Assembly (NCBI GenBank): GCA_009837395.1
Contig: VXTP01000006.1
Location: 285,065-349,064 of the forward strand
DNA from: Gemmatimonadota bacterium
GTDB lineage: Bacteria > JAAXHH01
Reading direction: 5' to 3'
Length of the DNA: 64,000 nt
Position numbers and translations under genes: made by a program. This document shows, piece after piece, positions 25,648 to 34,111 of this stretch (position 1 is its first letter; each line of letters opens with the position of its first letter). The notes beneath the pieces are model-generated. The model made no database searches, had not been told where the DNA came from, and saw nothing but the letters and a program-made list of their open reading frames with translations.

Positions 25648-26514
25648 ATGTCCCTGACTCGTATATTCTGGAAAACAGCGATGGGAGCCCTCGTGTCCTT
25701 CGCGGCCGTCACGGCTGGCGCGGCCGGCGCGAACGCCCAGCCCGGTGCGGACGCCGGGTCCACTGCCAACGCCCAGTCCGACGCGAACGCCCAGTCCGCT
25801 GCCAACGCCGAGTCCGGCGCGGACGCCGAGTCCGGCGCGAACGCCCAGTCGATCGACGAGGCACGGACCGCTTTCAAGGAAGGCCGCTTTCTCGAGGCGG
25901 CGGATCTGGCAGAAGCCCTCGGGACCTCCGTGGGCTACGCCCTGGCGGCGCAATCGCTCGCGGTGCACGGCCACTACGTCGCGGCCGGTGATGACCGGAA
26001 GGGGTTCTTTGAACGTGCGATGAAACTCGGCGAGGAGGCGGTGCGCGTCGATTCGACCAATCAAGAAGCGTATTACCAGTCCGCGCACGCCGTTGGCCGG
26101 TATTCGCTGACGGTAGGCAGGTTTACGGCGCTTCGCCGGGGCCTGGCGGGCCGGGTCCGCGGACTGCTGGAGAACGCGCTTGCCATCGATCCCGACTTCG
26201 CCGAGGCGCACATGGCCTTCGGGAGCTGGCATGCCGGTATCGCCCGGGCCGGGCGCGTGGCCCGGTTTCTGTACAAGGGAAACCGCGAGAGCGCGGTCAT
26301 CCATTACGAGCGGGCACTGGAACTCGCACCGGAGTCGATGATCGTCCTGCTGGAGTACGCGCTCAATTTACCGGAACTCGATAGAGAAGACGGCCGGGAG
26401 CGGGCCGGGGAACTGCTGTCGAAGGCGGCCGGCCTTCCGGCGCGGGACGCCTTCGAAGCGCTCATCCATCAGGATGTGCTGGAAGCCCTGGCGGAACACG
26501 AGATCGGCGGGTAG
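25648..26514 (+). CDS. Exported TPR-like repeat protein
   Basis: A 288-residue protein with a signal peptide (residues 1-30, ending ANAQP), then a 36-residue low-complexity linker of six ANAQS-type hexapeptides, then helical repeats resembling tetratricopeptide repeats (EARTAFKEGRFLEAADLAEAL, cut to indicate the pattern; FAEAHMAFGSWHAGIAR; VIHYERALELAPESMIVLLEYAL). It is likely periplasmic and a protein-interaction scaffold. It sits 82 bases after the methyltransferase on the same strand and may belong to the pump-P450 operon. ATG 25648 is chosen over TTG 25633 because it begins the signal peptide. Confidence 0.75.
   Translation: MSLTRIFWKTAMGALVSFAAVTAGAAGANAQPGADAGSTANAQSDANAQSAANAESGADAESGANAQSIDEARTAFKEGRFLEAADLAEALGTSVGYALAAQSLAVHGHYVAAGDDRKGFFERAMKLGEEAVRVDSTNQEAYYQSAHAVGRYSLTVGRFTALRRGLAGRVRGLLENALAIDPDFAEAHMAFGSWHAGIARAGRVARFLYKGNRESAVIHYERALELAPESMIVLLEYALNLPELDREDGRERAGELLSKAAGLPARDAFEALIHQDVLEALAEHEIGG
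25744..25851 (+). repeat. Six 18-bp tandem repeats in the TPR protein linker
   Basis: Six imperfect in-frame 18-base units encode hexapeptides of the form xANAQS / xADAES, directly behind the signal peptide. The repeat makes a small, flexible spacer and is a likely site of copy-number change. Confidence 0.85.
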
Positions 26515-26541
26515 CTCATCGGGCAGCGGATGTCGCGCCGT

Positions 26542-27618
26542 TCAGGCTGACGGACGATCCGGATAAAACTGCCGGCAATAGCGCCGGTACAGGCCGATGG
26601 GACCGTCGGCCGCGCACAGCCGGGGCGGCGTGCGAAACTGTTTCCGTTCCCAGATTACCACGTCCTGCAGCACGTCCCGTTTCTGCTGCGTCAGGAGGAT
26701 CTGGTTCATCAACCGCCGCCGCAGCTTCGATGGCATGAATCCCATGCCGGAGACGAACCGGCGGGGCTTCCGGATCTCCCGCAGCTGGCTGACCAGCACG
26801 AGGTCGATGTACTCGCCGTCGACCGGGGTCGGCAGGACCCAGAGCCTGGCGTGCATGTCGATGGTCTTCTCATGGATCTCCACGTAGGAGTACCCCAGTC
26901 CGTGGATGTGCGTGACGGCCGAGACTTCGTAGACCAGGTCCGTGACGCCCAGGACCCTGCGGACGCGCTTGAAGTCGAAACAACTCTTCAGGTAGGCGCC
27001 ATCCACCGTAACTGATCCGACCGGGTTCACGTTGTCGTAGCCGTGCACGTAACGCAGGTGGCCGATGTCCACGGAGTTCTCCGCGGTTTCCTGGGGATGG
27101 CTGCGAAACCGGAGGGTCCGGTAACCCAGGTCGCCCCATTCGCCGCCCGACGGCGGCTCGTCCGGCAGGAACCAGTGCGCGGGCTGCCCGCCGAGTCCAT
27201 GCCAGGCGAAGACCATGCCGAGGATCTCCCGGGTTTCGTACACGGCCAGCCTGGCGGCTTTCGGCGCCGGGGCGTTGGGGGTTGCGACGCACTGCCCGGA
27301 CGTATCGAACTCGAATCCGTGGAACGGGCAGACCAGGCGGCCGTCGCACACCTTGCCGCCGACCTTCGGCCCCAGGTCGGAACCCAGGTGCGGACACACG
27401 GCTTCGGCCACGCAGACCCGGCCTTCCTCGTCGCACCACGCGACGATATCCTCGCCCATCCACTGTTTCTCGATCAGTTTTTCACGCCGCAGCGTTTCGC
27501 GGGTCGTGACCAGGTACCAGCCTTCCGGGAACGGATGAAGGCCTTCCCTGGTCTGGCTGGATGTGAGCCCGGGATCCGTGTCGGCGGCCGGGGCTGCGAA
27601 CGTGTAGGATGTATGCAA
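26542..27618 (-). CDS. Rieske non-heme iron oxygenase
   Basis: A 358-residue oxygenase subunit. The Rieske centre uses CPHLG (C75, H77) and CPFHG (C97, H100), and the mononuclear iron block is ENSVDIGHLRYVHG with H187 and H192. The overall plan (PFPEGWYLV before the Rieske domain) resembles single-component-type oxygenases related to cholesterol 7-desaturase (DAF-36/Neverland), bacterial SdmA and KshA. The start is placed at TTG 27618, which follows GGAGG. The longer frame to 27726 would begin at the predicted transcription start. No ferredoxin reductase is nearby. Context with an Erg6-like methyltransferase and P450 suggests a lipid or steroid substrate, by inference. Confidence 0.88.
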   Translation of the reverse strand: MHTSYTFAAPAADTDPGLTSSQTREGLHPFPEGWYLVTTRETLRREKLIEKQWMGEDIVAWCDEEGRVCVAEAVCPHLGSDLGPKVGGKVCDGRLVCPFHGFEFDTSGQCVATPNAPAPKAARLAVYETREILGMVFAWHGLGGQPAHWFLPDEPPSGGEWGDLGYRTLRFRSHPQETAENSVDIGHLRYVHGYDNVNPVGSVTVDGAYLKSCFDFKRVRRVLGVTDLVYEVSAVTHIHGLGYSYVEIHEKTIDMHARLWVLPTPVDGEYIDLVLVSQLREIRKPRRFVSGMGFMPSKLRRRLMNQILLTQQKRDVLQDVVIWERKQFRTPPRLCAADGPIGLYRRYCRQFYPDRPSA

Positions 27619-27733
27619 GGCCAATCCTCCAGTGGACCACCGCGCCGCGAGGGCATTCGATCGGAATCGAGAGCTCGCCGGGAGTCGAAGGCTTACCGGG
27701 CGAGCACGCGCGATGTCCGTCTTCACTGTAAGT

Positions 27734-27762
27734 ATTATAACTACAAGGCGTTAACGCGACAA
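27734..27762 (-). promoter_or_regulatory. Strong sigma-70 promoter of the Rieske oxygenase gene with palindromic spacer
   Basis: On the minus strand, TTGTCG (27757-27762) and a perfect TATAAT (27734-27739) are 17 bases apart. The spacer contains a perfect palindrome GCGTTAACGC (27748-27757), a plausible repressor site. Transcription would start near 27727, giving a leader of about 105 bases before the TTG start at 27618. Confidence 0.65.
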
Positions 27763-27895
27763 GAGTGATTTGGCCCGAGTCGGTGGCGCGAGGATTGAAA
27801 CAGGCGCAATCAGGACCGGCTTCCCGTGGTCCGGCTACCCGTGGTCCGCCGTGCGGCGGAAGGACGTTTAAAGCCCATTCGAAACGGGATCGTGC

Positions 27896-29284
27896 TCAAC
27901 CCTTCGCCTTCCTGAACCGCCCGCCGTGCAGAATCCGACCATAGTAGTTGAACATCCGCCTGGCCTCGGGGTCGTCGAAGGGATAGTCCGCCCCGATCTG
28001 CCGGGCGGCGGCGAGGCCGGTCACGAAACAGGTCTCCTGGCTGTTCACCAGGGTGTGGGCGCCGCAGTGCCAGGTCCGCCGCCTGCCCTGGATGAAGCGG
28101 AACAGGTGGATGAGCCAGGCGACGTGGCGCACGTCGTGCACGATATGCTGAAACCAGTATTTCTTGACGATTTTCCGCGCATCGATCGGGCTGACCGGGT
28201 TGTAGGTCACCAGGCAAGGCCGGTCGGACCGGCTGGCCCACGGCTGCTGGTTGTGCATGATATAGGTGATTTCGTAGTTGTCCGGCCTGGCTCCGTACTG
28301 TTCGATATGATTGCTTCGCGATTCCAGCGGTCTCACTTCGTTATCCGGAAGGACGGAGGCGTCCGAGTGCACGACCGTGTGATTGTGGAGTTCGCTTTCG
28401 TAGCGTATCGACGACAGCAAGTAGCGTTCCAGGAACGTGGGCCGGTCGAGCAGCATCAGGGTCTGGTTCGCATTGCACGCGAAGATCGCCTCGTCGAACG
28501 TCTCCTCCACGCCGCCTGAGTCCTCGACCACGACGCAGTCTGACCGGCGGTGCACTTTTTGTACCGGCCGGTTGAGGTATATTCGATCCCGGTATCCTGC
28601 CGTCAGGTTCTCATAGATCCGACGCGTGCCCTGGTCCCACGTCTGCATGGGCGTCGCGCGTTCGATGTCGAAGAACTCCAGGTACCGCGCGAAGAGGGCC
28701 GCCGGCATGTCGAACACGTTCGTGGCCATCAGGAAATTGACGAACATGGGTTTCAGGATCTTGTATCTGAAGTCTCCTGAAAACCCGCCCAGGTTGAGCA
28801 CCGTCCGCATCGTGATGTAATTGTACGGGTTGAGGGCGTTCATCAGCCTCGACCGGGAACGGGTCAGCCGTCCGAACCGGTGCAGCCGCTTCAGGACCCG
28901 TTGAAATCGGGCGATCTCGGGCTGCAGCTGTCGCCGGATGTCCGAGTCGAAATCGTGGGCATACACCCGGCCGTGGTATTTCACACTGTAGTTGAACCGG
29001 GTGTCGAGCAGTTCGATGCCGAACTGCCGCATCAACAACAGGATGTGGTGGTATACCGACGGTATCAGCGCGGTGACGGAAATGTCGAACGGTATGGCGC
29101 CGCCGTCGTCCTGCGGCATGTCGGCCGTAATCGCGTTCCCGCCCACCTGGTCCCGGGCCTCGTACAGGCGGAAGTCAAACCGGTCCGGGTGACGATGCAG
29201 CGCCCATGCGGCCCCGAGCCCGGATACCCCGCCGCCGATTATGGCGATTCGCTTCGGTTTTGTGCCATTCCGGCTGGCTGCCAT
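27896..29284 (-). CDS. FAD-dependent amine-oxidase/phytoene-desaturase-like oxidoreductase
   Basis: A 462-residue flavoprotein starting at ATG 29284. The FAD-binding motif is IAIIGGGVSGLGAAWALHRHP followed by LYEARDQVGGNA. The C-terminal part WHCGAHTLVNSQETCFVTGLAAARQIG is the second FAD contact. It belongs to the group of NAD(P)/FAD-dependent oxidoreductases often found with cyclopropane-fatty-acid synthase or lipid-modifying genes, and a lipid desaturase or isomerase activity is possible. The start overlaps the hyuB end by 46 bases, so it is the last gene of the long leftward operon. The Rieske gene downstream has its own promoter. Confidence 0.82.
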   Translation of the reverse strand: MAASRNGTKPKRIAIIGGGVSGLGAAWALHRHPDRFDFRLYEARDQVGGNAITADMPQDDGGAIPFDISVTALIPSVYHHILLLMRQFGIELLDTRFNYSVKYHGRVYAHDFDSDIRRQLQPEIARFQRVLKRLHRFGRLTRSRSRLMNALNPYNYITMRTVLNLGGFSGDFRYKILKPMFVNFLMATNVFDMPAALFARYLEFFDIERATPMQTWDQGTRRIYENLTAGYRDRIYLNRPVQKVHRRSDCVVVEDSGGVEETFDEAIFACNANQTLMLLDRPTFLERYLLSSIRYESELHNHTVVHSDASVLPDNEVRPLESRSNHIEQYGARPDNYEITYIMHNQQPWASRSDRPCLVTYNPVSPIDARKIVKKYWFQHIVHDVRHVAWLIHLFRFIQGRRRTWHCGAHTLVNSQETCFVTGLAAARQIGADYPFDDPEARRMFNYYGRILHGGRFRKAKG

Positions 29285-30966
29285 GATCCCCGATCCTTCG
29301 CGCTGCGATAGTGTGTGTCCGCCCTTTCCGGACTTACCAGCCCGTTTCGGACGTCCTCTTCCACCTTCTTTCCGTCCCGCTCCGCCGGGTCGCCCCAACC
29401 TCCGCCACCGGGCGTCTCGATCCGCAGGATCTCGTTCCGGTACAGTTCGGTATGAGTCTTGGTCGGGATTTCCCTTTCGCGCCCTTCGGTGTCGATCACG
29501 TAACAGTGGGCTCCTGTGGCGTTCCCGCCGCCTTCGAGTCCCCAGGGCGTGAACTTGCGGCGGTCGGAACCCAGGGTGATGATGGTGCGTTTTCCCAGGC
29601 ACTTCAGTTCCCGCATCATCCCGCAGCCGCCGCGCTGGCGTCCCGGCCCCTCGGTGTTCGGAATCAGGCCGTACCGCTCGACCCGGAGCGGATAGGTGCG
29701 TTCCATGATCTCGACCGGCGCGTTCCGGGTGTTGGTGAGGTGGGTGTGCACGCCGTCCTCGCCGTCGAGGTCGGACATGGCGCCCTGCCCGCCCGCGTAG
29801 GTTTCCACGTAGTTGTAGTAATCCCCCGTTCCCGGATCGATCCCGCCGATGTTGACCAGGTTCATCTCCCCGCTGCAGGCCGCGCACACCCGGTCGGGCG
29901 CGGCCTGGTACAGCGCGCCCATGAGCACGTCCACGACCCGCTGGTCCGTCAGGATGTTGGCATTGCCAATGGCAGCGGGGTAGGTGGCCTGGAGGATGGA
30001 GCCCTCAGGCGCATGGATGTCCAGGGGACGGTACGCCCCGGCGCAGGCCGGCAGGTCCGGATCGATCACCGCCTTGCACACGTAGCTGATGCAGGATGCG
30101 GCCGCCGGCAGCCGGGCGTTCAACGGGCCCAGGACCTGGTCGCTGCACCCCGAGAAATCCGCGCGCAGCTCGTCCCCCGAGATGGTCAGGGTGACCGCGA
30201 TCTTCACCGGTTCGTCGGAGACGCCGTCGTCGTCCAGGTAGTCTTCGAAAGCGTACTCGCCGTCGGGCAGCGACCGGATGCCCGCGCGCATCCGCCGTTC
30301 GGCGTAGTCCTGGATCTCGTCCATGTAGCGAACGACTTCATCGGGAGATTCCCGCGACATGAGCTCGCTTACGCGCTGCTGGCCGATCTGTGCGCAGGCG
30401 AACTGCGCCATGAGGTCGCCCCTGACCTCGTACTGCGTCCGCACGTTCTGGTTGATCAGCCGGTAGATCTCTTCGTCGAGCCGTCCCCCCTTGAAAATGG
30501 GAAGCGGCGGGATCTGCAGGCCCTCCTGGTAGATCTCCGTCACCCCGAAGGGCATGCTGCCCGGCGCGAACCCGCCCATGTCCACGTGATGGGCGGTGGA
30601 TGCCGCCAGCGCGACCGGTTGATGCTCATGGAAAATGGCGGATACCAGGGAAACATCCGGCAGATGCCCCGGTCCCTCGGGATAGGGCAGGTTCGTGATG
30701 TAGACGTCGCCGGGTTTCATGGCCGACACGGGATAGGCTTCCAGGATGGACCGGACCACGCCGGGCATTACGCCCAGGTGCAGGGGGACGCCCGATTCCG
30801 CCTGGGCCAGGATCTCCCCGGAGGGTTGCACGATGGCCGCGGAGCAGTCGCGCCGGTCCTTGATATTGGTGGAGTAGCTGGTGCGGATCAGGGCGGCGCA
30901 CATTTCTTCCGCGATGCCGGTCCAGCGGTTGCGCATCAGTTCCAGGGTGATGGGGTCGGTCTTCAT
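29239..30966 (-). CDS. hyuB: Hydantoinase B / N-methylhydantoinase beta subunit-like (HyuB)
   Basis: A 575-residue subunit of an ATP-dependent hydantoinase or 5-oxoprolinase-type amidohydrolase; acetone carboxylase alpha is a relative. Family blocks are DPITLELMRNRWTGIAEEM, RTSYSTNIKDRRDCSAAI, THAHLG-like region GVPLHLGVMPG, SGCSDQVLGPLN and the C-terminal ETPGGGGWGDP. ATG 30966 overlaps the hyuA stop by 4 bases. Together with HyuA it should hydrolyse a cyclic amide such as a hydantoin or 5-oxoproline, using ATP. The exact substrate cannot be told. Confidence 0.92.
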   Translation of the reverse strand: MKTDPITLELMRNRWTGIAEEMCAALIRTSYSTNIKDRRDCSAAIVQPSGEILAQAESGVPLHLGVMPGVVRSILEAYPVSAMKPGDVYITNLPYPEGPGHLPDVSLVSAIFHEHQPVALAASTAHHVDMGGFAPGSMPFGVTEIYQEGLQIPPLPIFKGGRLDEEIYRLINQNVRTQYEVRGDLMAQFACAQIGQQRVSELMSRESPDEVVRYMDEIQDYAERRMRAGIRSLPDGEYAFEDYLDDDGVSDEPVKIAVTLTISGDELRADFSGCSDQVLGPLNARLPAAASCISYVCKAVIDPDLPACAGAYRPLDIHAPEGSILQATYPAAIGNANILTDQRVVDVLMGALYQAAPDRVCAACSGEMNLVNIGGIDPGTGDYYNYVETYAGGQGAMSDLDGEDGVHTHLTNTRNAPVEIMERTYPLRVERYGLIPNTEGPGRQRGGCGMMRELKCLGKRTIITLGSDRRKFTPWGLEGGGNATGAHCYVIDTEGREREIPTKTHTELYRNEILRIETPGGGGWGDPAERDGKKVEEDVRNGLVSPERADTHYRSAKDRGSWQPAGMAQNRSESP

Positions 30967-33005
30967 GCCAAGTCCAGTCCGAATATGGTGATCTGTTCCC
31001 ATTCGTCGACGCATGCGGTCTGCCCGGGTCCGATCAGCGTCGTGGAATCGAGTTGCTCGATTATGGCAGGACCGTCGATCCGCTGCCCGGGGCACAGGCC
31101 GGTCCTGCGGAAGACTGGCGTGTCCACCCAGTCTCCTGAGAAATAGACCGGGCGAGAAGCGAGGGGACCGGCCTGGTCGGATACGCTCCGTTCCGCGGGC
31201 TTCCGCCGGTCATCCGAAATGGACAACTCCGCGGAAACCCACACGTTGACGAGTTGGACGTGCTGGTCTCGCCGCGCGAATCCATACTGCCGCTCGTGTT
31301 CGAGGTGAAAGGCCGATTCGAGCAAGGCCAGGTCGACGGCGCCCTCGGGCAGTTCGATGGGAATGTCGTAGCCCTGTCCGGCATATCGCAGGCCTGCGCG
31401 ACGGCTGATGACGGGATCGCTTCCCTCCGCGGATTTGGTCAGATCCTCAACCGCCCGCCCGGTCAGGTTGTCCAGCATCTCTTCGAATTCTGTTGCACGT
31501 AGTCGATCCAGCAGTTCCACGTGGGTCTGGATCCGGTCCGTCCGCAGGTTCGAAAACACCAGGCCCTCGGCAGAGGCGACTCCGGGAGCGAGCGGTATGA
31601 CCACGTCGCGGATCCCCAGTTCGCGGGCGAGTTCGACGCCGTGAAGCGGTCCCGCGCCGCCGAAGGGTACCAGCGTAAACAGGCGGGGATCGTACCCGCG
31701 TTCCACGGTGAGCTTGCGGATGGCCGCCGTCATGGAGGCGTTGATTACGCGGATGATGCCTTCGGCGGCCTCCTCGACCGTGCACCCTAGATGGGCGGCG
31801 ATCTTCTCCTCGATCACCCTCCGTGCGGCCGCCGGGTCCAGGGTGATGGCGCCGCCAAGCAGGCTGGCCGTCGAGAGCCGGCCCAGGACCAGGTTCGCGT
31901 CCGTCACGGTGGGTTCGGTACCGCCGGCCCGGTAGCAGGCGGGACCCGGCACGGCCCCCGCGGACTGCGGTCCCACCCGCAGGGCACCGCCCGAATCGAT
32001 CCACGCGATGCTGCCGCCTCCCGCCCCGATCGTGTGGATGTCCATCATGGGTGCTTTCAGGGCCAGGCCGTCGATTTCCGCGTTCTTCGCGAAGGCGATG
32101 GTGCCTTCGTGAATCATGGCCACGTCGAAACTCGTTCCGCCCATGTCGGCCGTTATCACATTGGGCCGGCCGAGTCGCCGGCCGATCTCGTCTCCGGCCA
32201 CCACGCCGCCGGCGGGTCCGGACAGGATCGTATGCACGCAGTGATCCGCGGCGTCCCGTGCCGAGGTGACGCCCCCGTTGGATTTCATGACGAAGAGCGG
32301 CGCCTCGACGGCGGCGTCCGACAGGGCGTCGTTCACCCGGTCAAGGTAGTTCGTCATGACCGGTTGCACGTAGGCATTCATGGCGCAGGTGCTGAACCGT
32401 TCGTATTCACCCTCTTCGCGGCTCATATCGGAAGAGAGGCAGACCGTGGTCTCCGGCAGCGCATGCCGCAGCGCATCGCCGACTGCCCGCTCGTGGCCGG
32501 GATCGATGTGGCTGTGCAGCAACCCCACGCCCACCGCTTCGATGCCTTCCTTTCTGAGCGCTTCAATCAGTTCTTCCAGCCGGTCCCGGCCGACGGGCAG
32601 GGCTTCCGATCCGTCGTGCAGCGTTCGTTCCGGAAGCTCATACCGCAGGGATCGGGGCACGAGAGCCGGTGTCCGGCGGATGCGCATGTTGTACAGATGG
32701 GGCCGGTCCTGCCGCTGAATGTGGAGCACGTCCCGGAACCCTTCGGTCGTAATGAAGGCGGTGCGCGCACCCTTTCGCTGCAGGATAGTGTTGGTGGCCA
32801 CCGTGGTGCCGTGGATCAGGAACCGCACATCCGCGCGGGCGTATCCGGACTGTGCGACGAGTTCCCTGACGCCCTCCACCAGCGCCCGGCTAGGATCGGC
32901 CGGCGTACTTGGTACCTTGTGGAAGACCAGGCGGCCCGTGTCGGGGTCGGAGAGTACGAGATCGGTAAACGTGCCGCCCGTGTCTATGGCGATGCGAACG
33001 CTCAT
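30963..33005 (-). CDS. hyuA: Hydantoinase A / N-methylhydantoinase alpha subunit-like (HyuA)
   Basis: A 680-residue ATP-binding subunit partner of HyuB. The N-terminal actin-like phosphate-binding block is RIAIDTGGTFTDLVL, with a second nucleotide contact in NVITADMGGTSFDVAM. GSIAWIDSGGALRVGPQSAGA and VPFGGAGPLHGVELARELG are family signatures. The protein precedes hyuB with a 4-base overlap and follows a Gfo/Idh/MocA gene by 6 bases, so all three are co-translated units. The operon context of sugar-acid-type enzymes suggests use of a cyclic amide or lactam nutrient. Confidence 0.93.
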   Translation of the reverse strand: MSVRIAIDTGGTFTDLVLSDPDTGRLVFHKVPSTPADPSRALVEGVRELVAQSGYARADVRFLIHGTTVATNTILQRKGARTAFITTEGFRDVLHIQRQDRPHLYNMRIRRTPALVPRSLRYELPERTLHDGSEALPVGRDRLEELIEALRKEGIEAVGVGLLHSHIDPGHERAVGDALRHALPETTVCLSSDMSREEGEYERFSTCAMNAYVQPVMTNYLDRVNDALSDAAVEAPLFVMKSNGGVTSARDAADHCVHTILSGPAGGVVAGDEIGRRLGRPNVITADMGGTSFDVAMIHEGTIAFAKNAEIDGLALKAPMMDIHTIGAGGGSIAWIDSGGALRVGPQSAGAVPGPACYRAGGTEPTVTDANLVLGRLSTASLLGGAITLDPAAARRVIEEKIAAHLGCTVEEAAEGIIRVINASMTAAIRKLTVERGYDPRLFTLVPFGGAGPLHGVELARELGIRDVVIPLAPGVASAEGLVFSNLRTDRIQTHVELLDRLRATEFEEMLDNLTGRAVEDLTKSAEGSDPVISRRAGLRYAGQGYDIPIELPEGAVDLALLESAFHLEHERQYGFARRDQHVQLVNVWVSAELSISDDRRKPAERSVSDQAGPLASRPVYFSGDWVDTPVFRRTGLCPGQRIDGPAIIEQLDSTTLIGPGQTACVDEWEQITIFGLDLA

Positions 33006-33011
33006 GGCCGG

Positions 33012-34070
33012 TCAGACCGCGTCTTCGTCCAGCGGGAAATCGATGCGTACGTTGCCGCGCTTCTGCGACGCGAGAAACCCCAGGATGATCTCCAGGGTAC
33101 TGCGGGCCGCACGCGGCGGGGAAACGGTTTCGCCGCCGTTTTCCATGACGTGGACGAGGTCCCGGATGGCCGCGGCGGAGTAGTAGTGGGTCGGACTTTT
33201 TGGGGCGATGGTCTGAGTGCCGTTTCCCGTGTCGAGCTCGTAGTAGTCCTCGTGGACGAACATCCATCCGTCGGTGCCGTCGAGCTGGTATCCGCCCCGG
33301 CATTCCCTGCCCTTCGATCCGTTGTAGAAGGCCCGCACGCCGTTCCTGAAATGGATGAAGCCGGAGCAGCCCGGCTCCAGGTCCGCGTTCCGGCCGCCGT
33401 CGCCCCGGTAGGGCCAGTAGTCCTCGTAACCTTCGTCGAGTTCGGCGAACACCCACTCGGGTTCCGATCCGGCGAGATAGCAGGTCATGTCGATCATGTG
33501 GGTGCCGTTTCGGAACAGAATGGCCCTAGGGCCGCCGAAGTTCAGCACGATGCGTTGCAATGCGCCGATCGCACCATCTTCGAGCAGTTGCTTGACCTCC
33601 CGGTATACCGGACTCCAGCGACGGGTGTGGTTGATGTTCATGGGCACGTTACGGCTTTCCACCGCGGCGATCATGCGGTCGGCATCGGCGAGGGATGTCG
33701 CGATCGGTTTTTCGCAGTAAATACCCCGGACGCCCGCCGCGACGCCGTCCACGACGATATCCGCGTGGCGGTGGTCTGAGGTCACCACGCTCAGGATATC
33801 GGGCTTGCAGGCTTCCAGCATCTCCCGGTAGTCCGTGAATCCCCGCAGGCCCGGGAAAGTACCCGACCAGTCCCTCAGGGTGTCTTGCAGGAGGTCTTCT
33901 TTCAGGTCGCAGACGCCGACCACCTCGGTAAACGGCAGGAGGGCATAGGCCGCCACGTGGCGGTTGGGCATTTCATGGCCCATCCCGTGGTCGCCGTCGG
34001 CCGGGGGGCTTCCCGCCCCGATACCGCTCAAGCCCACCACGCAGGCTTTGTAGGTCCGTTCGTCAGCCAT
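33012..34070 (-). CDS. Gfo/Idh/MocA family oxidoreductase
   Basis: A 352-residue NAD(P)-dependent oxidoreductase. The N-terminus VVGLSGIGAGSPP is a loose Rossmann glycine motif, and YCEKPIATSLADADRMI carries the EKP motif. MNINHTRRWSPVYREVKQLLEDG is the usual catalytic-domain start. It sits between the enolase-superfamily and HyuA genes on the same strand with short gaps, so it is probably a step in the same catabolic route. The long extra block with the surface tryptophans (EDYWPYRGDGGRNADLE) is not diagnostic. Substrate unknown. Confidence 0.88.
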   Translation of the reverse strand: MADERTYKACVVGLSGIGAGSPPADGDHGMGHEMPNRHVAAYALLPFTEVVGVCDLKEDLLQDTLRDWSGTFPGLRGFTDYREMLEACKPDILSVVTSDHRHADIVVDGVAAGVRGIYCEKPIATSLADADRMIAAVESRNVPMNINHTRRWSPVYREVKQLLEDGAIGALQRIVLNFGGPRAILFRNGTHMIDMTCYLAGSEPEWVFAELDEGYEDYWPYRGDGGRNADLEPGCSGFIHFRNGVRAFYNGSKGRECRGGYQLDGTDGWMFVHEDYYELDTGNGTQTIAPKSPTHYYSAAAIRDLVHVMENGGETVSPPRAARSTLEIILGFLASQKRGNVRIDFPLDEDAV

Positions 34071-34111
34071 GGCTGTCCTTTCTTAAGGTTGGTTAAACTC
34101 CTTGGAAGGTG

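Noticed and set aside
25744..25851. Regular repeats considered as a CRISPR array
   Set aside because: Units are only 18 bp, are in frame inside a protein gene and have no spacers. No cas genes are present.
29311..33779. Long open frames on the plus strand opposite hyuA and hyuB
   Set aside because: Their translations have shadow-like composition and no family motifs, while both antisense genes are well defined.
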